Below are positions 27,341-34,568 of a stretch of DNA of 36,574 bases, one piece after another. Positions within the stretch are counted from its first letter, which is position 1. Every line of letters starts with the position of its first letter. The notes under the pieces are model-generated. The model did not search any database. It had not been told where the DNA came from and was given only the letters and a program-made list of their open reading frames with translations. This DNA is from Thermoplasmata archaeon (GTDB taxonomy: Archaea; Thermoplasmatota; Thermoplasmata; Thermoplasmatales; Thermoplasmataceae), in assembly GCA_021822985.1 (NCBI GenBank), contig JAKAPZ010000010.1:1-36574 (forward strand), in the 5' to 3' direction. A program made the translations under genes and the position numbers.

Positions 27341-27497
27341 ATTCATGAAAGTTTTAATCTGACTTCTTCATAAACAACCTGCCTGTTTTAAACAGAATAA
27401 AACTTATACAAAGTTTCAATAGTTCCTCCATTGAGCAGGCTCAAGAATTTCAAATCATTAATTTTGAAAACTATACAACGAAGTTAAGCTATATGAT

Positions 27498-27677
27498 TTA
27501 AGGTAAGAGCAAAGAAAAAAAGGCAAATAAAACGCCCAAAAAAAGGACGATGAGGACAATAGGATGTTTGCTCCAATATCCTTCTGGGAGTCTCTGATTT
27601 GGTTTTGTCTGTTTCATGTTATAAATGATCACTGAAAGCACAATAGAAATTGATACAAACAGCAACCCTAAATTCAT
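27498..27677 (-). CDS. 59-aa two-helix membrane protein
   Basis: A complete short gene: MNLGLLFVSISIVLSVIIYN, then a loop KQTKPNQRLPEGYWSKHP, then IVLIVLFLGVLFAFFSLLLP. Two hydrophobic helices flank a positively charged loop of about 18 residues, so both termini are probably outside or both inside. A TATA-like TTTAAATATAA lies about 22 bp before ATG, consistent with a leaderless gene. It stands between the ATPase and a HEPN-MNT pair. No family recognised; a toxin-like small membrane peptide is one possibility, without direct evidence. Confidence 0.55.
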   Translation of the reverse strand: MNLGLLFVSISIVLSVIIYNMKQTKPNQRLPEGYWSKHPIVLIVLFLGVLFAFFSLLLP

Positions 27678-27876
27678 AAAAATTTAATGTAATAGTTATA
27701 TTTAAAGTGTATTGAAGGATAAATTTGCTATAAAATAGAGATCCTTCCCCCTCTATGATGAGACATTGTTGTCCCATAACTGTTGTCAACATTTTCATGT
27801 ATCTTTGTTTTTAAAGGAAATCAATTAAACTGACTTCGGGGAATATTAATATGTTGGGTAATATTTGGAAAGTGTA

Positions 27877-28284
27877 ATGGCTAATTATCTTTATAGTGGA
27901 GAATTTGAACGCTGGATGGCCAGTGCAAAATCAACATTAAAATCCGCGATGACTGACAGGTCGGCAGGATTCTATAACTGGGCATGCTTCAAATCTCAGC
28001 AATCTGCAGAATTTGCATCAAAGGCATTTTTGAATGGTATAGGTACTTATTCTTTTGGACATTCTGTGTCGTTGTTGCTTAAAAAGGCTGATTTTGATAT
28101 AGAGTTGATTAACAGGGCGAAAACCGTGGATAAATATTACATTCTGACCATAAAGACAGACGCATGGGCTGAAGGGCCACCGGAGGATTATTACACTCTT
28201 GACAATGCAAATGAGGCAATTGAATGCTCTGAATCAATAATAAGCGGGGTTGAGGATAGATGGAAATCATTGAAAAAAGAGTGA
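27877..28284 (+). CDS. HEPN-domain protein, partner of an MNT gene
   Basis: 135 residues from the ATG at 27877; an upstream TTG at 27865 is possible. It is clearly paralogous to the orphan HEPN at 15575-16000: EFERWMASAKSTLKSAMTDRSAGFYNWACFKSQQSAEFASKAFL and HSVSLLLKKADFD align without gaps. In the catalytic segment it reads ILTIKTDAWAEGPPEDYYT where the other has PTRDPDAWPDGMPNDFYT, so the conserved Arg is replaced and one residue is missing. It may therefore be a weak or dead RNase. Its 3' end overlaps the MNT gene by 25 bp. Confidence 0.8.
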   Translation: MANYLYSGEFERWMASAKSTLKSAMTDRSAGFYNWACFKSQQSAEFASKAFLNGIGTYSFGHSVSLLLKKADFDIELINRAKTVDKYYILTIKTDAWAEGPPEDYYTLDNANEAIECSESIISGVEDRWKSLKKE

Positions 28285-28598
28285 AACAAAGAAAAAGCAT
28301 AATTGATGAGACAGCAGCTTTTTCAAGCCATCTAAACTTCAAATGTACTTCTATCCTGATTGGTTCATATGCAAGGGGAGATTTCAACCTGTGGAGTGAT
28401 ATAGATCTTCTTATCATAGGGGAATTTAAGTCAAAGAATCCCATTGAAAGACTGAAATCTATTGATCTTCCACCAGGATATGAGGCTGTTCTATTGACCG
28501 CGGAAGAAATGGAGAAAATGAAGGCAAAAAATAATAAATTTATAACTGAAGCACTTAAGGACGGAATTGTATTAAGAGATGATTTTCATTTATTATAA
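28260..28598 (+). CDS. MNT-domain nucleotidyltransferase (antitoxin of a HEPN-MNT pair)
   Basis: 112 residues. The active site ILIGSYARGDFNLWSDIDLLIIGEF (residues about 32-56) has GS, RG and DxD all present. GAGGATAG just before the ATG acts as a ribosome-binding site inside the HEPN coding region, so translation is coupled. The C-terminal part (PPGYEAVLLTAEEMEKMKAKNNKFITEALKDGIVLRDD) matches the typical 'xxEAxxxGIxL' end of archaeal MNT proteins. It should modify or bind the HEPN partner. It could also act in trans on the orphan HEPN paralogue at 15575. Confidence 0.85.
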   Translation: MEIIEKRVKQRKSIIDETAAFSSHLNFKCTSILIGSYARGDFNLWSDIDLLIIGEFKSKNPIERLKSIDLPPGYEAVLLTAEEMEKMKAKNNKFITEALKDGIVLRDDFHLL

Positions 28599-29059
28599 CC
28601 ATGGAAGGGGCCCACAAATTGAGAGACTATTTTTCTGTTGAAGCTCTGTGCTGGCCCCTTAAATAGTTGGAGCAGATTGGCTAATAGGGATATTAATATA
28701 TTAAATGTAATATTGAATGGAGTTTTGGGTTAACAATGGCAGAACGAAAACGATAAAAGCAGAGGAGAAACTTGCCCTGATCAACGAGATAAAGGAAAAA
28801 GGGTATACTGTTTCTTTCAAAATGAGATAAACCACGAAAAGAATTAAGAGATACTCCACTTCACGTCCATTTCTTTTATTATGTTCTTCTCCTTTCTAAT
28901 CCTTTGAATTGTCAATCTTGGACTGCCCCGTTCTCAGGTGTTCATCTGGATAACAAGGAGAATATCACCCTTTGAAGGGGCCTGTTCAGTCAAGAAAAGA
29001 ATATTTTCCGTATTATCGTTTTAATCACATATCATGAAAACAACAATTTGGAAGATTGA
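28599..29059. other. 461-bp intergenic stretch with a possible transposase scar
   Basis: No complete gene was found. A 37-codon frame at 28717-28830 (see separate entry) looks like a truncated protein start. AAGGGGCC at 28605-28612 and GGCCCCTT at 28653-28660 form an 8-bp inverted repeat 40 bp apart, and CCCTTTGAAGGG at 28968-28979 is a short hairpin that could end transcription from either side, though it lacks a clear T-run. Confidence 0.4.
28717..28830 (+). pseudogene. Truncated frame resembling a transposase N-terminus
   Basis: ATG at 28717 opens MEFWVNNGRTKTIKAEEKLALINEIKEKGYTVSFKMR and stops after 37 codons. The KxxxAEEKLALINEIKEKGYTVS segment resembles the first helix-turn-helix of IS3-family OrfA-like transposases. 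Nothing that continues it was found downstream, and no terminal repeats are visible, so it is at most a remnant. Confidence 0.3.
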
Positions 29060-32000
29060 TTACCTCCTCTTTCTCATGACAACCAATGCAGACCCAATTA
29101 CTACTACCGCTACCACTACTCCGATTATGCCATATAGCTCCATGCCGGATATACCCGAAGGTGAAGACGGTTTTTTGATGGGAGTGAATGTAACAGCTTT
29201 TGATACACCGTTTCCATTAACGGATATTGAACCTGATGATGCCGAGATATTATATCCTGTTACGTTACCGAAAGTGTAAGAATAGGTTCCATTCATCAGC
29301 GTGAATGAATACGAAGTCCCGGTGATTGCTCCGGATTTCATGCCGTTGCTTAGATTCACATACCATGTGGTTCCTGATGGAAGACCTGATTCCGTGAATG
29401 TCACCGTGTATTTGACCGGAGAGAATGTGACTGTTTTTCCGGTATTCTGTCCACTTACGAGTATTGAACCCGATTGTGATGACACTGTATACCCGGAGAC
29501 TTTACCTATTGTGAATGAGTACGATCCATTTATTAAATCAAATACATAGGATGATCCTGATATTGCACCTGAGTGTGAAACATAACCTGTAGATGTGTTT
29601 GTCAAATTCACATACCATGATGATCCAGAAGGTAACCCCGTTTCCGTGAATGTTGCTGTGTATTTCACAGGAGTGAAAGTTATATTCAATTCTTTATTAA
29701 AACCGTTTATTGTAACTGATCCTGTTGCATTTACGGATGTTATATAATCAGAAAGCTTTGTTACATTGTATGAGTAGGTTCCATTCATTTCGTTGAAGAC
29801 TATTGTTGATGTTGAGGACGATTCTGTTGCACCATTCAGTGTTACATTCCATGATGATCCAGATGGTAACCCTTTTTCTGTAAATGTTACTGAATATGTG
29901 TATTGTGAAAATGTTACCTGAATTAAAGATGGTGTTCCAGCTGATTCATTGAATGATCCCCCATTTGCATGATATAGCTTGTTGCTTGTTGATATGACAT
30001 ATGTGTATGTTCCCTTAATCAAATTGAATGAAAGTGAATTTGATGTCCCTGATTCTGTGAATATATGACCTGTTGAGTTTGTGATGTTAACATACCATGT
30101 GGTTCCTGATGGGAGATTGGATTCTGAGAATGTTACCGGATATCCAGTAGGAATAATACTGACTGTTCCAGATTTATAATTTACAACGTAAACGTTCCAG
30201 TTGGATGAATCGAATGCTGCTACAAGAGGTTCTGAACCAACGGATATTGTACTGATGATAGAATTTGTTGTGCCGTTGATCACGGAGACGTTGTTGGAAC
30301 AATCATTGGCTACGTAAACGTATCCGTTAAATGGATCGAATGCTGTCCCATCAGGGTTTGAACCGGCTGCTATTGTATCTATGACGGAATTTGTTGTGCC
30401 TTTGATCACGGAGACAGTGTTGGAACCAGAATCAGCAACGTAAATGTACCCGTTGGATGAATCAAATGCTGCTGCATCAGGGTATGAACCAACGGTTATT
30501 GTATCTGTGACGGAATTGTTTACACCGTTGATCACGGAGACGTTGTTGGAACCAGGATTGGTAACGTAAACGTACCCGTTAAATGGATCGAATGCTGCTG
30601 CATCGGGAATTGAACCGACAGATATTGTCTTGATGATGGAATTGTCTACACCGTTGATCACAGATACAGTATTAGAACCAAGATTGGTAACGTAAACGTA
30701 TCCGTTGGATGAATCGAATGCTGCCCCATCAGGGTTTGAACCGGCTGCTATTGTATCTATGACGGAATTGTTTACACCGTTGATCACGGAGATGCTGTTG
30801 GAATTATAATTGGCAACGTAAACGTATCCGTTGGATGAATCGAATGCTATTGCATCAGGGATTAAACCGACTGTTATTGTATCTATGACAGAATTTGTTG
30901 TGCCATTGATCACAGAGACCGCATTGGAGCCAGGACTGGTAACGTAAACGTACCCGTTGGATGAATCGAATGCTGCTGCATCAGGGATTAAACCGACCGT
31001 TATTGTATCTATGACGGAATTGTTTACACCGTTGATCACGGAGACGTTGTTGGAACCAGAATCGGCAACGTAAACGTATCCGTTGGATGGATCGAATGCT
31101 GCTCCTTCAGGTGTTGACCCAACAGATATTGTCTTGATGACAGAATTTGTTGTACCATTGATCACAGAGATGCTATTGGAACAACCATTGGAAACGTAAA
31201 CGTACGCATTGGATGAATCGAATGCTGCTGAATCAGGGTTTGAACCAACGGTTATTGTATCTGTGACAGAATTTGTTGCGCCATTGATCACAGAGATGCC
31301 GTTGGAATTATAATCAGCAACATAAACGTACCCGTTGGATGGATCGAATGCTGTTCCATCAGGTCCTGGGCCAACGGATATTGTCTTGATGACGGAATTG
31401 TTTACACCGTTGATCACGGAGACCGCATTGGAACCATAATTAGCAACGTAAACGTATCCGTTGGATGGATCGAATGCTGCCCCATCAGGGATTGAACCGA
31501 CAGATATTGTCTTGATGATGGAATTGTTTACACCGTTGATCACAGAGACAGCATTGGAACCATAATCAGCAACATAAACGTATCCGTTGGATGAATCGAA
31601 TGCTACTGCATCAGGGTTTGAACCAACGGTTATTGTATCTACGACAGAATTGGTTGTGCCATTGATCACGGATACTATGTTTGAGCCAGAATCGGCAACA
31701 TAAACGTATCCGTTGGATGAATCGAATGCTGCTGTATTAGGGTTTGAACCAACGGATATTTTCTCGATGACAGAATTTGTTGTTCCGTTGATCACGGAGA
31801 TGTTGTTGGATCCATAATCGGCAGCATAAAGATACCTGTTGGATGAATCGAATGCCACAGCTTCTGGAGAGAGCTCATTGGTACTGTTTATAAAATTTCC
31901 CGGTATCAATGTGTTGTTCAATAAAACAAGTGTGTATTTTACATAACCGGCACCCGTATTATTCTGATGGGAAGATGGGACGAAACTGATTACTGAGTTG

Positions 32001-32107
32001 TCATTTGCTACAATGCTAGTAGTGTTTTGACCTGACATAGCAAATGATGTAAAACAAAGGACAAGAATGACTACAACAACTTCTATTTTTAAATCTGAAT
32101 GTCGCAT
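29060..32107 (-). CDS. Large surface protein: 14 YVTN beta-propeller blades, four repeat modules, C-terminal anchor
   Basis: 1015 residues. A signal peptide (IEVVVVILVLCFTSFAMSG, about residues 8-26) leads to 14 tandem 42-residue repeats between about residues 80 and 660, each like SNxVSVINGTTNSVIDTI followed by VGSNPDAAAFDSSNGYVYVA; 14 is twice the seven blades of a standard propeller. Then come four modules of about 80 residues that begin VTFTESGLPSGTTWYVNL or a close variant, a beta-sandwich-like repeat common in Thermoplasmata surface proteins. The C-terminus is a membrane helix (YGIIGVVVAVVVIGSALVV) with RKRR stop-transfer. It should be displayed on the cell surface, rich in Asn-Xaa-Ser/Thr sites for glycosylation. 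Function may be adhesion or ligand binding. Confidence 0.9.
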   Translation of the reverse strand: MRHSDLKIEVVVVILVLCFTSFAMSGQNTTSIVANDNSVISFVPSSHQNNTGAGYVKYTLVLLNNTLIPGNFINSTNELSPEAVAFDSSNRYLYAADYGSNNISVINGTTNSVIEKISVGSNPNTAAFDSSNGYVYVADSGSNIVSVINGTTNSVVDTITVGSNPDAVAFDSSNGYVYVADYGSNAVSVINGVNNSIIKTISVGSIPDGAAFDPSNGYVYVANYGSNAVSVINGVNNSVIKTISVGPGPDGTAFDPSNGYVYVADYNSNGISVINGATNSVTDTITVGSNPDSAAFDSSNAYVYVSNGCSNSISVINGTTNSVIKTISVGSTPEGAAFDPSNGYVYVADSGSNNVSVINGVNNSVIDTITVGLIPDAAAFDSSNGYVYVTSPGSNAVSVINGTTNSVIDTITVGLIPDAIAFDSSNGYVYVANYNSNSISVINGVNNSVIDTIAAGSNPDGAAFDSSNGYVYVTNLGSNTVSVINGVDNSIIKTISVGSIPDAAAFDPFNGYVYVTNPGSNNVSVINGVNNSVTDTITVGSYPDAAAFDSSNGYIYVADSGSNTVSVIKGTTNSVIDTIAAGSNPDGTAFDPFNGYVYVANDCSNNVSVINGTTNSIISTISVGSEPLVAAFDSSNWNVYVVNYKSGTVSIIPTGYPVTFSESNLPSGTTWYVNITNSTGHIFTESGTSNSLSFNLIKGTYTYVISTSNKLYHANGGSFNESAGTPSLIQVTFSQYTYSVTFTEKGLPSGSSWNVTLNGATESSSTSTIVFNEMNGTYSYNVTKLSDYITSVNATGSVTINGFNKELNITFTPVKYTATFTETGLPSGSSWYVNLTNTSTGYVSHSGAISGSSYVFDLINGSYSFTIGKVSGYTVSSQSGSILVSGQNTGKTVTFSPVKYTVTFTESGLPSGTTWYVNLSNGMKSGAITGTSYSFTLMNGTYSYTFGNVTGYNISASSGSISVNGNGVSKAVTFTPIKKPSSPSGISGMELYGIIGVVVAVVVIGSALVVMRKRR
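30130..31870 (-). repeat. Tandem 126-bp repeats encoding propeller blades
   Basis: Fourteen units of about 126 bp (42 codons) within the surface-protein gene. Recurrent strings such as TATCCGTTGGATGAATCGAA (plus strand) recur nearly unchanged, and blade-to-blade differences concentrate in a few positions, which points to recent unequal crossover or gene conversion. Confidence 0.9.
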
Positions 32108-32275
32108 AAAGGTTTATGAACGGTCAGTTAATAATACTTATGCCTTATTATAATGCTTAACTCCACGTTATATATGTAATATGACACACATATACCGGCA
32201 TTTTAACTTCAACTTATTGCCTGTTTTGTGACATTTCAGCCTAATTGCAAAAGATCTTTATACAGATTACACGTG

Positions 32276-32692
32276 CTACGCAATATTGCAGTTCTTCCTG
32301 ACTTGGTCAGATAATACAAGACCAAAGGTGTAGAGATCCGTATATCTGGAGAGAATTACTATGCCTATGAGATGACAAGCAGATGGAACAGGGAGAAGAA
32401 GTATGGGGCCCGTCTCATTGGAGATCCCTAGGTGAATTTTTAGAAGTGAGAAATAGACAAGAAAATTTAAAAAAATAATAGATAATGTGCATATAATTGT
32501 AACGATGCATACATCCTGAAAAATAGTATACCTTATTGGCACATGTTTATGATTGTTCATCAACTTCGTTGCTTCTTTTTTAGCCCGGATATTGCCTCCA
32601 TCGAAGAGAAAAGCCAGCATAACCAAATTTACCGTTTGAAATGAACCTGATAAAACAAAATTTTCAGCAAACGGAATGAAATTAAATGTCAA
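32276..32692 (-). CDS. Hypothetical membrane protein
   Basis: 138 residues with four possible hydrophobic segments: FVLSGSFQTVNLVMLAFLF (about 12-30), FQDVCIVTIICTLSIIFLNFLVYF (about 58-81), PILLLPVPSACHLIGIVIL (about 95-113), and a weaker one near DLYTFGLVLSD. A charged loop (RAKKEATKLMNNHKH) separates the first two. No family recognised. The start and the reality of the gene rest on open-frame length and hydrophobic pattern only, with no clear promoter. Confidence 0.45.
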   Translation of the reverse strand: MTFNFIPFAENFVLSGSFQTVNLVMLAFLFDGGNIRAKKEATKLMNNHKHVPIRYTIFQDVCIVTIICTLSIIFLNFLVYFSLLKIHLGISNETGPILLLPVPSACHLIGIVILSRYTDLYTFGLVLSDQVRKNCNIA

Positions 32693-32819
32693 CTGAACAC
32701 CTCGCGTAATTTACAGTGATTAATTCTCAATTTTATGGATTATAAGCATTTCTAAGGGGTAAATATTGAATTGTGTATACACATTTATATCTATTATGAG
32801 ACATTTTCTTTTATGTGAG

Positions 32820-32915
32820 TTATAATCAGAAGCACCTGAATTTAAGAAATTCGAGAAAGGGATAGAAGAAGATATGGGCAGAAACACCGAGAAGATGTGA
32901 ATTCATGGTGGTACC
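32820..32915 (+). pseudogene. Scar of a vapB 3' end plus vapC first codons
   Basis: The frame reads SEAPEFKKFEKGIEEDMGRNTEKM-stop, then ATTC and MVV, matching the end of the intact vapB at 22235 and the start of its vapC (identical AAGATGTGAATTCATGGTGG). Similarity ends inside the vapC start at GGTACC, so the toxin body is gone. Confidence 0.8.
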
Positions 32916-32957
32916 TGACATCCCCTCCATCGCAAGCTCAGTAGATTTCTTGCTCAT
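32910..32957 (-). pseudogene. Second copy of the MSKK...ELAME gene-start remnant
   Basis: ATG at 32957 reads MSKKSTELAMEGMSGTT into the vapB-vapC scar. It matches the copy at 8956 in 11 of the first 12 to 14 codons at the protein or nucleotide level (CTTGCGATGGAG is identical) and, like it, reaches GGTACC. The parent gene is not recognised. Confidence 0.4.
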
Positions 32958-33078
32958 ATTTTTTGTAATCAGCGACTAAGGACACATAACTTTTTAACAT
33001 TCGTTGCCAAAATCGGATAAAAAGAAAATTTGTAAAGTTAAAATGTGGGATAAAGTTTTTTAAAGAATACATTTAAAT

Positions 33079-33097
33079 GTAAGTAAGAAATACTTAC
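33079..33097. promoter_or_regulatory. Operator-like inverted repeat of the abrB-relE operon
   Basis: GTAAGTA-AGAAA-TACTTAC is a perfect 7-bp inverted repeat that ends four bases before the ATG at 33101. A TATA-like CATTTAAATG lies at 33070-33079, about 27 bp before ATG, so the mRNA is probably leaderless and the repeat covers the initiation region. AbrB antitoxins often bind such sites to repress themselves. Confidence 0.55.
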
Positions 33098-33100
33098 TTA

Positions 33101-33382
33101 ATGAGCCGTGAGACTTACAAAACAAAATTCACTAAAACAAGTTCAAAGGGTCAAATAGTGATCCCTTCAAGCATACGTAAAAAACTCAACATTAGTGATG
33201 GAAGCATTCTAGCGGTCACATTTAAGGACGACTTGATTATTTTAAAGAAAGTCAGCTCAAAGATATCTCCCGCAGATATGAAAACAATAAAACTCATTGA
33301 GGAAGCATGGAAAGATATTGATAATGGAAATTACAAGACAAGAACCAAAGATGATTTCCTCAGAGAGCTTGAAGAATGGTAA
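33101..33382 (+). CDS. AbrB/SpoVT-family antitoxin
   Basis: 93 residues. The swapped-hairpin AbrB domain is clear: TKTSSKGQIVIPSSIRKKLNISDGSILAVTFKDDLIILKKV (residues about 11-51). The rest is an acidic-basic helical tail ending DDFLRELEEW that should bind the toxin. It is the antitoxin of a type II pair and probably represses its own operon through the inverted repeat upstream. Its last seven bases overlap the start of relE-like gene (ATGG shared), typical of coupled TA translation. Confidence 0.9.
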   Translation: MSRETYKTKFTKTSSKGQIVIPSSIRKKLNISDGSILAVTFKDDLIILKKVSSKISPADMKTIKLIEEAWKDIDNGNYKTRTKDDFLRELEEW

Positions 33383-33636
33383 TTCATATAGATAAAATAG
33401 TCTACACTTCTAAATTTGAACAGGAAGTAAAGAAAGTGGTGGATAAGAAAGTGAAAGAGAGGTTAGGAAAGAGCATTAAGAAATTAATAGAAACCCCTGA
33501 AATTGGGAAACCTCTAAGATATGCCCTAAAGGGGGAAAGAACCATTAGAATTCCACCGTTTAGATTAATCTATGCAATAAATGGTAATGACCTGATTTTG
33601 TTGCGATTTGAGCATAGAGGAGATGTATATGACTGA
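33376..33636 (+). CDS. RelE/ParE-family toxin
   Basis: 86 residues. The pattern matches RelE-like mRNA interferases: VYTSKFEQEVKKVVDKKVKERLGKSIKKLIETPEIGKPLRYALKGERTIRIPPFRLIYAINGNDLILLRFEHRGDVY, with basic residues in RTIRIPPFRLIY and the final HRGDVY near the expected active-site surface. Archaeal aRelE toxins cut mRNA on the ribosome. It is encoded directly after the AbrB antitoxin with a 7-bp overlap. Intact by length. Confidence 0.9.
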   Translation: MVIHIDKIVYTSKFEQEVKKVVDKKVKERLGKSIKKLIETPEIGKPLRYALKGERTIRIPPFRLIYAINGNDLILLRFEHRGDVYD

Positions 33637-33740
33637 TTTATTTTTCTCTGCTATTTTTGATAATAATTTTCGCTACATCGTGAATAATCATAGTCGTGAC
33701 ATCATTTTTGACTATTTCTCATAAACACATTGAAGAGTGC

Positions 33741-33756
33741 GGTTAACATGTTAACC
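33741..33756. repeat. 16-bp perfect palindrome
   Basis: GGTTAACATGTTAACC is a perfect palindrome about 105 bp after the relE stop. It could be a regulator site; there is no T-run after it, so a terminator is less likely. Confidence 0.7.
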
Positions 33757-34015
33757 CAGTGGCGGCCATAGCCATAATAGTATAATATACAGCCGGGAAC
33801 ATGGAATTGCTATCAGAAGTTGCTTTCAACGACTTGTTTCTGTTGTCCATAATATCATTGTGCTTACCCCGTTCTTCAGTAATTATAAATTTGATCAAAA
33901 TTTGGAACAGCTACAGGAAAACATGAGATGACGGATATTCAATAGACTAAATTCTATTGTCCTTATTCATGACTAATTGCTTAGAGCGAACTCAATCGAC
34001 CAAAAGTGCATTGCC

Positions 34016-34045
34016 AATGTTGTATAACATAGGTTATACAACATT
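34016..34045. repeat. 13-bp perfect inverted repeat with 4-bp loop
   Basis: AATGTTGTATAAC and GTTATACAACATT are perfect arms around ATAG. A chance match of this length is very unlikely. It lies about 14 bp before a 23-codon frame starting MEKSGWLLLK, which is not otherwise supported. An operator or recombination site is more plausible than a terminator, because the stem is AT-rich and has no T-run. Confidence 0.8.
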
Positions 34046-34568
34046 AGAATATCCTTAAATGGAAAAATCGGGATGGTTGTTGCTAAAAGGGGCCATTCTC
34101 GTGCCATGGTTTATCTATTATTCACATTGAGGGCATTATATTCAATTTAAAAAGACTTTTGGGTATAATTTATCATTGAGATGTCGAAGGGGGCCTTAAA
34201 TCTTTTTTAAAATTGATATTAATAAAAATATTTTTGAGTAAGTTTGTAAAATGACGTACCTCAAATTGAGGATTCTGAAGACAAGGTTTCAAGACGAATA
34301 ATACTTTTCTTATATCTAGGTTCATTGTCAATATTATCTATTTATTTTACATTCTATAACATCCTATATGCAGATTTATTGGAATTGAAACCAATGGAAA
34401 AAAATTAGTTATAATGAATATTCCTTATATGAGTAGTTGTTATAAATCTGATACATATACAATAGATATAATATCTCTATTAATAGCTGAAAAATATAGT
34501 TTATAACAATTCTAATTTATTGATAACCATTTTACATTTTCCATCCTTGATCACTCCATGTTCCGAAG

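Larger units (their letters stand above)
32693..33078. other. About 390-bp intergenic stretch with fused gene scars
   Basis: It contains a vapB-vapC junction scar (32820-32915) joined at GGTACC to an inverted copy of the MSKK... remnant (32957-32910, minus), then AT-rich sequence leading to the abrB-relE promoter. No complete gene was found. Confidence 0.5.
33637..34568. other. About 930-bp AT-rich stretch without a convincing gene
   Basis: It holds a 16-bp palindrome at 33741-33756, a 13-bp perfect inverted repeat at 34016-34045, and 10-bp inverted arms TTGTTATAAA/TTTATAACAA at 34437-34446 and 34500-34509. A weak 41-codon frame at 33801-33926 (MELLSEVAFNDLFLLS...) follows TATAATATAC but has no recognisable features, and a 23-codon frame follows at 34059. 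I could not support either as genes. Confidence 0.5.

Noticed and set aside
29034-29549. Plus-strand frames opposite the surface protein
   Set aside because: Antisense shadows of a strongly supported, repeat-rich gene.
28605-34195. Recurrent AAGGGGCC strings as ends of a miniature mobile element
   Set aside because: The same octamer occurs within ordinary coding genes, orientation is inconsistent and no target duplication was found.
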